DNA of 18,183 nucleotides from UMGS363 sp051891935. Lineage in GTDB: Bacteria > Bacillota > Clostridia > Oscillospirales > Ruminococcaceae. The translations under genes and the position numbers were made by a program. Positions 1 to 7,530 of this stretch are shown here, piece by piece. Position 1 is the first letter of the stretch, and each line of letters starts with the position of its first letter. The notes under the pieces were generated by a model. It had not been told where the DNA came from. It saw only the letters and a program-made list of their open reading frames with translations, and ran no database searches. Where the stretch lies: contig JBJFFR010000068.1 of assembly GCA_051891935.1 (NCBI GenBank), positions 1 through 18,183 on the forward strand, in the 5' to 3' direction.

Positions 1-696
1 GGCAACGCTGAAAACTGCTTTTTTTCCGCTCTCGGGGAAAATCGCAGCAGTCATTTTACGCATCTGCGCAATAAACTTTTCCTTGCTGAACAGAAGATAT
101 AACGCAACGATAAAGCCGATTATGAAGTCCTTCAGACCGACGATTACGCCGAGAGCGCCGTCTTTGAGCTTTATAGCGATCTCACCAAGCTTCGGAACGA
201 GGTTATTGATAAAATCGGTCAGCTTCGGCTGGAGATTGTTGAACTGCGTCTGTACAAAGGTATAAATATCGGGATAATCCTCGACAAATTTATATATCCA
301 GCTCTCAAAATTGGCAAGATAGCTGTTGAAGTTTCGTGCAATGCCGATAATGCTTTCAACTACCTGCGGAAGAAGCACCGCAACAATCGCAAACAGCACA
401 GCGATAAGCGTTATCATACCGAATGCAACGCTCAATGTACGCACGAGCTTCCTGCGAGGTTTTTTCTGCTCAAAGCATCTGCTGAAAACACGCTCGAAGA
501 ACATCATCAGTGGATTTACGATGTAAGCTATCACAACTCCCCAGGTAACGGGAGCTATGACCTTTGCAAACGCTGCAAGAGCGCCGCTTATAACGCTGAT
601 TTTCTGGACGATCACAACAAGAAGCAGACAGACAGCGAATGTAATGATCGCATAGAATGAAACCGTTGCATATTTTTGATTATGTTCAATCTTCAT
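1..696 (-). CDS. AI-2E family transporter, N-terminal 232 codons (runs off the left edge)
   Basis: The minus strand is open from an ATG at 696 to the window edge, giving 232 residues with no stop. The translation starts MKIEHNQKYATVSFYAIITF and has a long hydrophobic segment, the stretch VTWGVVIAYIVNPLMMFFER, a second hydrophobic run with LLPQVVESI, and then an amphipathic stretch. It ends in a further membrane segment (IIGFIVALYLLFSKEKF). That order is typical of the AI-2E/PerM exporter family (PF01594), polytopic inner-membrane proteins of about 350-400 residues, so roughly the C-terminal third is missing here. Family members are variously linked to AI-2 export or sodium/proton antiport; the substrate cannot be told from sequence. 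An AAAGGAC ribosome site lies just upstream. It has its own promoter at 744-772 and so is probably separate from the aro operon. Confidence 0.85.
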   Translation of the reverse strand, partial: MKIEHNQKYATVSFYAIITFAVCLLLVVIVQKISVISGALAAFAKVIAPVTWGVVIAYIVNPLMMFFERVFSRCFEQKKPRRKLVRTLSVAFGMITLIAVLFAIVAVLLPQVVESIIGIARNFNSYLANFESWIYKFVEDYPDIYTFVQTQFNNLQPKLTDFINNLVPKLGEIAIKLKDGALGVIVGLKDFIIGFIVALYLLFSKEKFIAQMRKMTAAIFPESGKKAVFSVA

Positions 697-743
697 TTTT
701 TTCGTCCTTTTGTATCGGTTTATTTTTAAAAGAAACTGATTAC

Positions 744-772
744 ATTATAACACTTTCTTCTTCATTTGTAAA
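744..772 (-). promoter_or_regulatory. sigma-A type promoter of the AI-2E transporter gene
   Basis: On the minus strand TTTACA (767-772) and TATAAT (744-749) are separated by exactly 17 bases. The start codon lies about 48 bases beyond the -10 box, with an AAAGGAC ribosome site before it. Confidence 0.75.
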
Positions 773-837
773 GGATATTACCCAAAAATTTCAAGCTTAA
801 ACGTTATTTTGAAGAATAAAAACAGATACAGCAGTTC

Positions 838-866
838 AATAAAAAATCCTGCGTTTTGCAGGGATT
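838..866 (-). terminator. Rho-independent terminator closing the LRR-aro-DUF4364 transcript
   Basis: Read on the minus strand there is a stem CCTGC / GCAGG with a 5-base loop (arms 858-862 and 848-852). The stem extends by AAAT/ATTT pairs with one bulge and is followed by a run of T (ATTTTTTATT). It is the only terminator-like structure downstream of the DUF4364 stop and is separated from it by the heptamer element at 878-1097. Confidence 0.65.
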
Positions 867-877
867 TATATGATACA

Positions 878-1097
878 TAATGCGTAATTCGTAATTCGTA
901 ATGCGTAATTAGTGCATAGCTTATATTTGTTTTTATAAGAAACCTATTTTCTAACAGATTAAAAGCGCAATTCACGAAAAAAACAAGTAACGAAATTTGA
1001 TAAACACAGTTTCGTAAACCGATTAATTCGTGAATGGCGCTCATTTTTTTTAGTATGTCAGTAAAGTTACGCATTACGCATTACGCATTACGCATTA
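878..1097. repeat. MITE-like inverted element with 7-bp tandem repeat arms
   Basis: The left arm (878-910) is the tandem heptamer series TAATGCG, TAATTCG, TAATTCG, TAATGCG, TAATT. The right arm (1067-1097) is the same kind of array inverted (repeats of CATTACG). The two arms could pair over about 31 bases with two mismatches. The inner part holds a second inverted repeat, 964-978 with 1027-1041 (14 of 15 match), and inside that an ACGAAA/TTTCGT pair near 990-1015. No transposase is present. The only ORF across it, at 778-1074, is low-complexity and not credible. It lies between the DUF4364 gene and the operon terminator. Confidence 0.7.
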
Positions 1098-1639
1098 AAC
1101 TCCTCTTCCTTGTTTTCAAGCAAAAATTCTATGACCTTTGAGTAGAAAAGCTCGGGGTTGAGATGAATTTTGTCTTTTATCATATCTGCCTGATCGAGAT
1201 CGGGTGCGTATATCGAAAAGCGCATAAGCTCCAGATCATCGCCGCCGATCACGCAGTTTACATTATATCCCGTTGCAGCTTCCGAGATCACGATCTTCGC
1301 TTCTTTGTCACGCTTCTGCGCCGAGAAAAAAGCGAACGCCGACTTTAAAAGCCGCTTGCGGAAGTGATAGGGAACATAATCATTGTAGCATTCTGCGCTC
1401 TGTCTGCCCTTTTCTTCAAGCCGAAGAAATTTTTCACCGTTTTCCTCAAACTCCGTTACAGCACCGCTTTTCAGCAGCTCTTCGATAGCCTGATTGTAGT
1501 GAAAATAATTCACGGCTTCGCTTTTCATCACAATTTCGTAAAGCTCGTTCTCGGATATCGGCTTTTCTATCTCGTCAAGAAGATAGCAGACTGCGATCTT
1601 TACCGTATGGAGCGTTGAGATCTCCGTGAAATCCTGCAA
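1088..1639 (-). CDS. DUF4364 family protein (probable winged-helix regulator)
   Basis: The 183-residue protein has an N-terminal pattern like a small winged helix: a helix with VKIAVCYLLDEIEKPISENEL, a second helix with IVMKSEAVNYFHYNQAIEEL, then LLKSGAVTEFEENGEKFLRL. I match this to the DUF4364 family (PF14277) of Firmicutes, which has no settled function; a DNA-binding role is inference. No ATG fits the start. The reading frame opens at a TTG (1637-1639) preceded by AAAGGGG at about 9 bases, and the next methionine is residue 38, too far inside. It follows aroC by 17 bases and is therefore the last gene of the aro transcript. Its last two codons and stop lie inside the inverted heptamer array, so the native C-terminus may have been altered by that insertion. 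Confidence 0.75.
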   Translation of the reverse strand: MQDFTEISTLHTVKIAVCYLLDEIEKPISENELYEIVMKSEAVNYFHYNQAIEELLKSGAVTEFEENGEKFLRLEEKGRQSAECYNDYVPYHFRKRLLKSAFAFFSAQKRDKEAKIVISEAATGYNVNCVIGGDDLELMRFSIYAPDLDQADMIKDKIHLNPELFYSKVIEFLLENKEEEFNA

Positions 1640-1656
1640 GATAAAACGCCCCTTTA

Positions 1657-2751
1657 TCAGAAGTTTGGGTAGTCGAGCATGTGCGAAAGAATAGCGATGT
1701 TTGCCGCTGCTTCAACGCAGGGAACAGCTCTCGGAACAACGCATGGGTCGTGTCTGCCCTTTATCTCAATTACCTCGTTCGTAAGATTGCCGTAGTCGAT
1801 GGTGTTCTGCGGCTGTGCAATGGACGGTGTTGGCTTGAAAGCAACACGGAACAGTATAGGCATACCCGAGGAGATGCCGCCGAGGATACCGCCGTGATTG
1901 TTTGTTTTGGTAAGAACGTGACCGACTTCGTTAACATAGAATTCATCGTTGTTCTGGCTGCCGAGCATTGTTGCGACCTGGAAGCCTGCGCCGAATTCGA
2001 TGCCCTTTACAGCAGGAATACCGAAAACAAGCTGTGAAATGCTGTTTTCCAGACCCTCAAAAATAGGCGAGCCGACGCCTGCAGGAACGTTTGTTACCGC
2101 ACATTCAACGATACCGCCAAGACTGTCGAGCGAACGGCGTGCAAGGTCGATGTCGTCATACATAGCCTGTCCCTTTTTGTCGCTGATGGTCGGGAATTTC
2201 TTGTGACGAAGCGCAATTATCTGATCGCGCGGAATGTCGAGCGGATTGAACTTCGTGTCCTTGATATTGTGTATCTGCGCAATGTGTGTGCCTGTGTAAA
2301 TTCCTCTGCGCTCAAGTATCTGACCGCATACCGCACCTGCAAAGCAAAGCGGAGCGGTAAGTCTGCCCGAGAAGTGTCCGCCGCCGCGAACATCGTTGAA
2401 GCCCTTGTAGCGGAGCGCACCCGTGTAGTCAGCGTGACCGGGACGTGCAAGCTTGGAAATGTTGCCGTAGTCCTGCGAGTGCTGATCGGTGTTGTTTATG
2501 AAAGCCGCAAGGGGAGTGCCTGTCGTGTAGCCGTTGTGAACGCCCGACATAATGTTCGGAAGGTCCTTCTCGTTTCTATGCGTGGAGGTCGCATCCTTTT
2601 TAGGCGCGCGTCTTGCCATAAAATTACGGAGCTCTTCAAGATCAATGTGTTCTCCCGGAGGAAGATTGTCGATGACAACGCCTATTGCCGGACCGTGCGA
2701 TTCACCGAATATCGAAACTGTTATATTGTGATTCCAAAAAGATGACATCAT
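1657..2751 (-). CDS. aroC: chorismate synthase
   Basis: This enzyme catalyses the last shikimate-pathway step, conversion of EPSP to chorismate, and needs reduced FMN. The 364-residue product has the usual length. Visible signatures are GESHGPAIG (residues 16-24), RRAPKKDATSTHR (about 47-59), RPGHADYTG (about 103-111), RGGGHFSGR (122-130), HGGILGGISSGMPI in the second half, and a C-terminal RHDPCVVPRAVPCVEA stretch. The start has two adjacent ATG codons preceded by AGGAAAGGAC; either would serve. It lies 19 bases after aroA and 17 bases before the DUF4364 gene, so it is cotranscribed with both. Nothing looks broken. Confidence 0.97.
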   Translation of the reverse strand: MMSSFWNHNITVSIFGESHGPAIGVVIDNLPPGEHIDLEELRNFMARRAPKKDATSTHRNEKDLPNIMSGVHNGYTTGTPLAAFINNTDQHSQDYGNISKLARPGHADYTGALRYKGFNDVRGGGHFSGRLTAPLCFAGAVCGQILERRGIYTGTHIAQIHNIKDTKFNPLDIPRDQIIALRHKKFPTISDKKGQAMYDDIDLARRSLDSLGGIVECAVTNVPAGVGSPIFEGLENSISQLVFGIPAVKGIEFGAGFQVATMLGSQNNDEFYVNEVGHVLTKTNNHGGILGGISSGMPILFRVAFKPTPSIAQPQNTIDYGNLTNEVIEIKGRHDPCVVPRAVPCVEAAANIAILSHMLDYPNF

Positions 2752-2770
2752 TTTCAGTCCTTTCCTACCA

Positions 2771-4024
2771 TTAAAGGTCGTTATTTATTTTTCCGCCAAG
2801 CTTTTTAAAATCCTGCCAGAAATCGGGGTAGCTCTTTGAAACAGCCTGTGCGTCCGTTATCGTTATCTCTCCGTCTGCCATTGTCGAAGCGACAGCCGAA
2901 GCCATAACGATGCGGTGATCGTTGCAGCCGTCAATTGTTCCGCCCGTGAAAGAGCGAACGGGGTGTATTTCAAGGAAATCGTCACCGTAAATGACGTTTC
3001 CGCCGATTGCGTTAATAGCGTCAGCGATCGCTTTAAGACGGTCGCTTTCCTTTATTTTAAGTCTTTTGGCGTTGATTATCCTGCTTACGTCTTTTGTGAA
3101 GCAGCCGAACACCGTAAGGATCGGAACAAGATCGGGAATGTCGGAAACATCGACCGTGAACGGCTCATATTCGCCGCAGCCGAGCCTGCCAAAGCCCGAA
3201 TCATTGAGTATTTTGCATATCTGTTTGTCACCCTGAACGGAGCTTTCGTTGAGATTGCCTATCTCGATCTCCGAGCCGAGCGCATTTGCAGCGTAGTAGA
3301 ACGCAGCCTGCGAGTAATCGCCTTCAACAGCGCAGTCAGCCGCCTTGTACCTCTGATTTCCCTTGACAGTATAAACAGGGAAACCCTCGTCCAAAACGCT
3401 TTCGCCGACCTCAACGCCGAATATTTTCAGCGCAGCTATCGTCATGTCGGCGTAAGGCTTTGATTCAAGCTTTGAAGTGAGTATTATCCTGCTGTCCTCC
3501 TTGCAGAGCGGCAGAGCAAACAGCAGCCCCGTGATGAACTGCGAGGAAACATCGCCCTCAATGTGAATATCACCGCCGCAAAGCCTTCCGCTCATCGTGA
3601 ACGGCATAACTCCGTCCGTGTGCTCAAATTTTACGCCTTTAAGCGAAAGCTCACGTTTGTATGGAGTGATCGGTCGGGTAGGGAGCTTTCCGCTGCCCGA
3701 AAATTCCGCGTCACAGCCGAGCGCAGCCGCAACGGGAATGATAAAACGAAGCGTAGAACCGCTCTCACGGCAGTTGATCTTTGCCATAGAGGAAGCCGTT
3801 CCGATGCCTTTTATAGTGTAAACATTTCCGTCATTTACTATCGTTGCCCCGAGCGCAGTCATAGCGTCAACGGTAGCGTCGATGTCCTCGGAAGGATTGA
3901 CAGCGCTCACTTCGGAAATACCGTCAGCGAGTGAAGCTGCGATTATCATCCTGTGGGAAAAGCTTTTTGAGGACGGGGCGCTTATTCTGCCTATAAGCTT
4001 ATGCGGTGTAATTGTAACGTTCAT
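2771..4024 (-). CDS. aroA: 3-phosphoshikimate 1-carboxyvinyltransferase (EPSP synthase)
   Basis: This enzyme transfers the enolpyruvyl group of PEP to shikimate-3-phosphate, the sixth step of the pathway. The 417-residue protein starts with the family pattern PSSKSFSHR (residues 17-25), where K20, S21 and R25 correspond to the substrate-binding residues. It continues with ESGSTLRF (a variant of the family's GNAGT region), the KESDRLKA motif in the C-terminal half, and DGCNDHRIVMA near the end. The GNAGT variant together with a full-length frame suggests a class II-like enzyme, but this is a reading of motifs only. It begins 11 bases after the aroB stop with an ACAGGTGA ribosome site, so translation is tightly linked. 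Confidence 0.96.
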   Translation of the reverse strand: MNVTITPHKLIGRISAPSSKSFSHRMIIAASLADGISEVSAVNPSEDIDATVDAMTALGATIVNDGNVYTIKGIGTASSMAKINCRESGSTLRFIIPVAAALGCDAEFSGSGKLPTRPITPYKRELSLKGVKFEHTDGVMPFTMSGRLCGGDIHIEGDVSSQFITGLLFALPLCKEDSRIILTSKLESKPYADMTIAALKIFGVEVGESVLDEGFPVYTVKGNQRYKAADCAVEGDYSQAAFYYAANALGSEIEIGNLNESSVQGDKQICKILNDSGFGRLGCGEYEPFTVDVSDIPDLVPILTVFGCFTKDVSRIINAKRLKIKESDRLKAIADAINAIGGNVIYGDDFLEIHPVRSFTGGTIDGCNDHRIVMASAVASTMADGEITITDAQAVSKSYPDFWQDFKKLGGKINNDL

Positions 4025-4035
4025 ATTTTCACCTG

Positions 4036-5100
4036 TTATTTTTCAAGGAATTCAAGGAATTTTTCAACGGGCATCTTGACAGCCGCCGACTTTCCGACTT
4101 TGCTGCAGATAATGATGCTGATGCTGCCGCTTTCACGCTTCTTGTCGTTAAGACAAGCACCGCCAAGCTCCTTTTCTGTCGGTTCAACGTCAACATTGAG
4201 CTTGTAGCGTTCAAGACAAGCCGCAAGCCGATCGGTAAGACCGCTTTCAGCCATGCCCTGCTTTTCGGCAAGCCTTGTTATCATTCTCATACCGACAGCG
4301 ACAGCCTTGCCGTGAGTGATGCCTGTGTAGTTATAGTATTGCTCGATAGAGTGCGCAAGCGTGTGACCGAAATTGAGCAGCATACGTTCGCCCTTGTCAA
4401 ATTCGTCCGCTTCAACAACATCACGCTTTATCGAAACGCACTGTTCAATGACATTTTCGGATATCTCTCTTATATCGCCGAGCGTTCTTGTTTCAAGCAG
4501 CTCAAAAAGGGGAGCCGACTTTATCATTCCGTACTTTACGACCTCGCCCATACCGTCAATGAGGAATTCCTCGGGGAGAGTGTCAAGCGTAGCCGTGTCG
4601 CAGATAACGAGCTTCGGCTGCTTGAATGCGCCGACAAGATTCTTTCCCTCGGGAAGGTCGATCGCAGTCTTTCCGCCGACTGATGAATCCACCTGTGCAA
4701 GCAGGGTAGTCGGTATCTGTACAAAGTCAAGTCCTCTTAAAAATGTAGCCGAAGCATAACCCGTTATGTCGCCGACAACACCTCCGCCGAGCGCAATGAG
4801 AGCGTCCGTGCGTGAGATGTGCTTTTCGCATAAAAAGCTGTAAATATTGAGCAGTGTAGCCGTGCATTTGGAAGCCTCGCCGTGCGGAAATACGAACTTA
4901 TAAACCTCAAATCCGCTCTTTTCAAGACCTTTTACGACCTTTTCGCCGTAAAGGGAGTCTACCGTGTCATCGGTAATTATCGCAAATTTCCTTGCCTTTG
5001 TGACCGATTTAATGTATTCGCCGCAGTCGTCAAGCAGATCCTTTCCGACAACGACCTCGTAGTTTACAGAAGCCTTTACGGGTATTCTTGTGTATTCCAT
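4036..5100 (-). CDS. aroB: 3-dehydroquinate synthase
   Basis: This enzyme converts DAHP to 3-dehydroquinate (second step) with NAD and a divalent metal. The 354-residue protein shows GGGVVGD (105-111) for NAD binding, IPTTLLAQVDSSVGGKTAI (129-147), GMGEVVKYG (183-191) containing the metal ligand Glu186, and NFGHTLAHSIE with further metal-binding histidines. Length is normal. The start at 5100 has only a weak GGCGG ribosome site. The better AAAGGAG sequence is about 45 bases upstream, before an 8-bp stem-loop (5111-5138), so initiation may be less simple than in the neighbouring genes. It lies 81 bases downstream of aroF in the same direction. Confidence 0.96.
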   Translation of the reverse strand: MEYTRIPVKASVNYEVVVGKDLLDDCGEYIKSVTKARKFAIITDDTVDSLYGEKVVKGLEKSGFEVYKFVFPHGEASKCTATLLNIYSFLCEKHISRTDALIALGGGVVGDITGYASATFLRGLDFVQIPTTLLAQVDSSVGGKTAIDLPEGKNLVGAFKQPKLVICDTATLDTLPEEFLIDGMGEVVKYGMIKSAPLFELLETRTLGDIREISENVIEQCVSIKRDVVEADEFDKGERMLLNFGHTLAHSIEQYYNYTGITHGKAVAVGMRMITRLAEKQGMAESGLTDRLAACLERYKLNVDVEPTEKELGGACLNDKKRESGSISIIICSKVGKSAAVKMPVEKFLEFLEK

Positions 5101-5110
5101 GATAAACCGC

Positions 5111-5138
5111 CGTTTTCCGACATTTCCTTTGGAAAACG
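5111..5138 (-). promoter_or_regulatory. stem-loop in the aroF-aroB gap
   Basis: Arms 5111-5118 (CGTTTTCC) and 5131-5138 (GGAAAACG) are exact complements with a 12-base loop. It lies 10 bases before the aroB start and between a good AAAGGAG sequence (5143-5149) and that start. It is not followed by a T run on the minus strand, so it is not a terminator. A role in mRNA processing or translational control of aroB is inference. Confidence 0.4.
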
Positions 5139-5181
5139 CACTCCTTTACGATAATTTTTAATACGGAAAAAATTTAAGTTT

Positions 5182-6195
5182 TTAGCCGATAGTTCTTCCG
5201 AGATAGCCGCAAAGACCGCTGATCTTCTTCATTGTTTCCTTGAACATATCGGGTGTGAGCTGCTGACCGCCGTCGGAAAGCGCACACTTCGGGTTGCAGT
5301 GAACTTCAATTTCAAGTGCGTCTGTTCCTGCAACAACAGCAGCAAGAGCCATAGGATCAATGAGAGAGATCATGCCTGTTGCGTGTGAAGGGTCAGCGCA
5401 GACGGGGAGATGTGACTTCTGTTTGAGAAGCGGAATTGCGGAAACATCGAATGTGTTTCTTGTCATTGTTTCAAAGGTTCTGATACCTCTTTCGCAGAGG
5501 ATAACGTTCGGGTTGCCCTCGGACATTATGTATTCAGCGGACATAAGTGTTTCTTCAAGTGTGTTTGCAAGACCTCTTTTAAGAAGAACAGGCTTGTCTG
5601 TCTTGCCGAGAGCCTTGAGAAGCTCAAAGTTCTGCATATTTCTTGCGCCGACCTGGATAACGTCGATCTCGTCAAAAAGCGGAAGATCGGACTGGCTCAT
5701 GATCTCTGTAACGATAGGAAGCCCCGTTTCAGCCTTTGCTTTGAGAAGGAGCTTGATGCCCTCTTCACGAAGACCCTGGAAGGAGTAAGGGGAGGTTCTC
5801 GGCTTGAATGCGCCGCCTCGGAGCATTGTTGCGCCTGCTTCCTTTACAGCGTGTGCGGTCGTGAGTATCTGTTCCTCCGATTCAACGGAGCAGGGACCTG
5901 CGATGACCTGGAGAGAACCGTCGCCGAGCTTTCTTCCGCCTGCGTTGATGACTGTGTTGTCGGGGTGGAACTTTCGGTTAGCCTTCTTGTAAGGCTCCTG
6001 TACACGCTTGATCTCTTCAATGCAGTCCTGTGCATAGAGGTTGTGGATGTCAACTGCGGAGGTGTCGCCGATAAGACCGATAATGTTCTGGTTTGCACCG
6101 TGAATGTGGTTTGTAGCAAGACCCTGTGCTTTGAGAAGCTCGTCCAGCTTTGCAACGGACTCTGCCGAAGCATTGTTTTTAAGAATAATGATCAT
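5182..6195 (-). CDS. aroF: 3-deoxy-7-phosphoheptulonate (DAHP) synthase, AroF/type I-beta with N-terminal regulatory domain
   Basis: This enzyme condenses PEP and erythrose-4-phosphate to DAHP, the entry reaction of aromatic amino-acid synthesis. The 337-residue protein has an N-terminal ferredoxin-like segment (about 1-70) of the kind that carries feedback inhibition in this subfamily. The catalytic barrel has AGPCSVES (99-106, metal ligand Cys102), RGGAFKPRTSPYSFQG (126-141), LLKRG (204-208), RGIRTFE (236-242), CADPSHA (266-272), and the metal-ligand region EIEVHCNP (295-302). The start ATG at 6195 is preceded by AAGGAG and AAAAGGA. It lies 47 bases after the stop of the LRR lipoprotein gene with no terminator between, so it may be read from the promoter at 7344-7372. 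Only a weak -35/-10 pair (TTGTAA, TATTAA) can be seen in the gap. Confidence 0.96.
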   Translation of the reverse strand: MIIILKNNASAESVAKLDELLKAQGLATNHIHGANQNIIGLIGDTSAVDIHNLYAQDCIEEIKRVQEPYKKANRKFHPDNTVINAGGRKLGDGSLQVIAGPCSVESEEQILTTAHAVKEAGATMLRGGAFKPRTSPYSFQGLREEGIKLLLKAKAETGLPIVTEIMSQSDLPLFDEIDVIQVGARNMQNFELLKALGKTDKPVLLKRGLANTLEETLMSAEYIMSEGNPNVILCERGIRTFETMTRNTFDVSAIPLLKQKSHLPVCADPSHATGMISLIDPMALAAVVAGTDALEIEVHCNPKCALSDGGQQLTPDMFKETMKKISGLCGYLGRTIG

Positions 6196-6242
6196 TTTTC
6201 CTTTTCTCCTTGATTCATTTATGTTTTAATACTATTTTAAAC

Positions 6243-7256
6243 TTATTTTACAATGGTGCAGTCGGGAAGCTGCTCCGTAAGATATTCAATGTCCTCATCG
6301 GGAATATCAAGACCCTGCATATATAGCTTTTTCAGCATTATAAGCGAAGCCGCAGGACGGACATCCGTTATCGGGTTGCCGCTTATCTTCATCCACTGCA
6401 GCGAGGTTAAGGACTTGATAGGCTCGATCGAACCGATGCTGTTGTTTTCAAGATAAAGCTCGTTTAGATCGCCCATCGTCGTCAAAGGCGTGATGTCGGA
6501 AATGTCGTTGTTCTGCAAATGCAGACCGATCATCTTGTCCATTCCGCTCAATGCGGTTATACTATTAATATTGTTGTCGTTAAGACGAAGAAGCTCGAGC
6601 ATACGAAGATTTGACAAGGGTGTGATATCGCTCACATTGTTGTCGGAAAGATCGAGCGCACGAAGATGCACAAGTCCGTCAATAGGGGAGATGTCGCTGA
6701 TGTTGTTAGAGCGCAGATAAAGACTCTCCAGTCCGACAAGTCCCGCAATAGGAGTCAGGTCTTCGATCTTGTTTTTAAAAAGCGAAAGATTTTTCAGCTC
6801 CGTAAGACCTTTGAGCGGAGAAATATCGGTAATGTTGTTCTGATATATCTGCAGCTCGGTCAGATTTACCATGTATTTAAGCTCAACAATGTCCTCATCG
6901 GTCAAGTCCATGTTGCTCAATGTAAGCGAGGTGAGCTCCGTGCTGTATTCCTTGCCCTTTATCATAATAGTCGGCGGAAGCTCTGCCATTACCTTTTCCT
7001 TTTCGGCAACAGCTTCGCTCACCGCAGGATTATCCTTTCCGAGAAGGTAATCATCCTTGTTCTTTATTTTTATATCGGGAACAGTTTCCGCCTTCAGCGA
7101 AGAAACATCATGCTCCAGCGATTCGATCTGCGATAAAAGCTCGGAAACATCGGGTTGATCTGCTTCTTCGTCAGCTTTATTGAAAAGCGAGCAGGAACAG
7201 AGCGAAAACGCCAGCGCAAAGCAGGAAATAAGAGCAGCTGCCTTCGTATGTTTCAT
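6243..7256 (-). CDS. leucine-rich-repeat lipoprotein (internalin/SDS22-type repeats)
   Basis: I place the start at the ATG at 7256, not the longer frame to 7301, because GGAAAGGAC precedes it by a normal distance and the protein then begins with a signal peptide. That signal is MKHTKAAALI, a hydrophobic core, and LCSC with Cys22 as probable lipidated residue. The 337-residue precursor has a short acidic coiled-coil-like linker (about 38-60). About nine 22-residue repeats of the type LxxLxLxxNxIxDIxPLxxL follow from about 104 to 315, closing with the C-terminal cap sequence LDIPDEDIEYLTEQLPDCTIV. Such proteins are surface-anchored and mediate protein contacts; no partner can be named. It is the first gene after the promoter at 7344-7372 and leads directly into aroF, an unexpected neighbour. 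Confidence 0.85.
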   Translation of the reverse strand: MKHTKAAALISCFALAFSLCSCSLFNKADEEADQPDVSELLSQIESLEHDVSSLKAETVPDIKIKNKDDYLLGKDNPAVSEAVAEKEKVMAELPPTIMIKGKEYSTELTSLTLSNMDLTDEDIVELKYMVNLTELQIYQNNITDISPLKGLTELKNLSLFKNKIEDLTPIAGLVGLESLYLRSNNISDISPIDGLVHLRALDLSDNNVSDITPLSNLRMLELLRLNDNNINSITALSGMDKMIGLHLQNNDISDITPLTTMGDLNELYLENNSIGSIEPIKSLTSLQWMKISGNPITDVRPAASLIMLKKLYMQGLDIPDEDIEYLTEQLPDCTIVK

Positions 7257-7343
7257 AAAAAAGCGTCCTTTCCAAAGAAAAAACCGATATTGCTGCGGCA
7301 ATTTTCAGCTTTTTCTTACGAATTGATAAAAACATTCATATCA

Positions 7344-7372
7344 ATTATATACCAAACCCGTTCTAAAGTCAA
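7344..7372 (-). promoter_or_regulatory. sigma-A promoter of the LRR lipoprotein gene and probably the aro operon
   Basis: On the minus strand TTGACT (7367-7372) and TATAAT (7344-7349) are spaced by 17 bases. The leader to the ATG at 7256 is about 80 bases. Confidence 0.85.
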
Positions 7373-7451
7373 GTACCGACAGGAAAAAATGGGTAAGGAC
7401 AGTGACAAGGAAGAAATGGTAAAAGATGGCTGTAAGTCGGATTTAATGAAA

Positions 7452-7485
7452 AACAGTTGACATTATTCAACTGTTGTGGTATTAT
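7452..7485 (+). promoter_or_regulatory. sigma-A promoter with overlapping palindrome, for the BspA-like gene
   Basis: TTGACA (7457-7462), 17 bases, then TATTAT (7480-7485). A perfect 9-bp inverted repeat (AACAGTTGA at 7452-7460 and TCAACTGTT at 7467-7475, 6-base centre) covers the -35 box. This is what a repressor operator looks like; no regulator is identified. Confidence 0.8.
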
Positions 7486-7530
7486 TATTATGTCTTTATG
7501 ACAAAAAAATAGTTAAAGAGGGCTTTGAAA

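Noticed and set aside
778..1074. 98-residue minus-strand ORF
   Set aside because: It lies across the inverted heptamer element and the terminator, has no ribosome site worth the name, and its sequence mirrors the repeats (ITHYELRITHYV).
2203..2745. 180-residue plus-strand ORF inside aroC
   Set aside because: Antisense to chorismate synthase; no promoter or ribosome site.
7283..7306. Short hairpin with T run in the leader of the LRR lipoprotein gene
   Set aside because: The stem has only five pairs and the T run is separated by several bases; too weak to call an attenuator.
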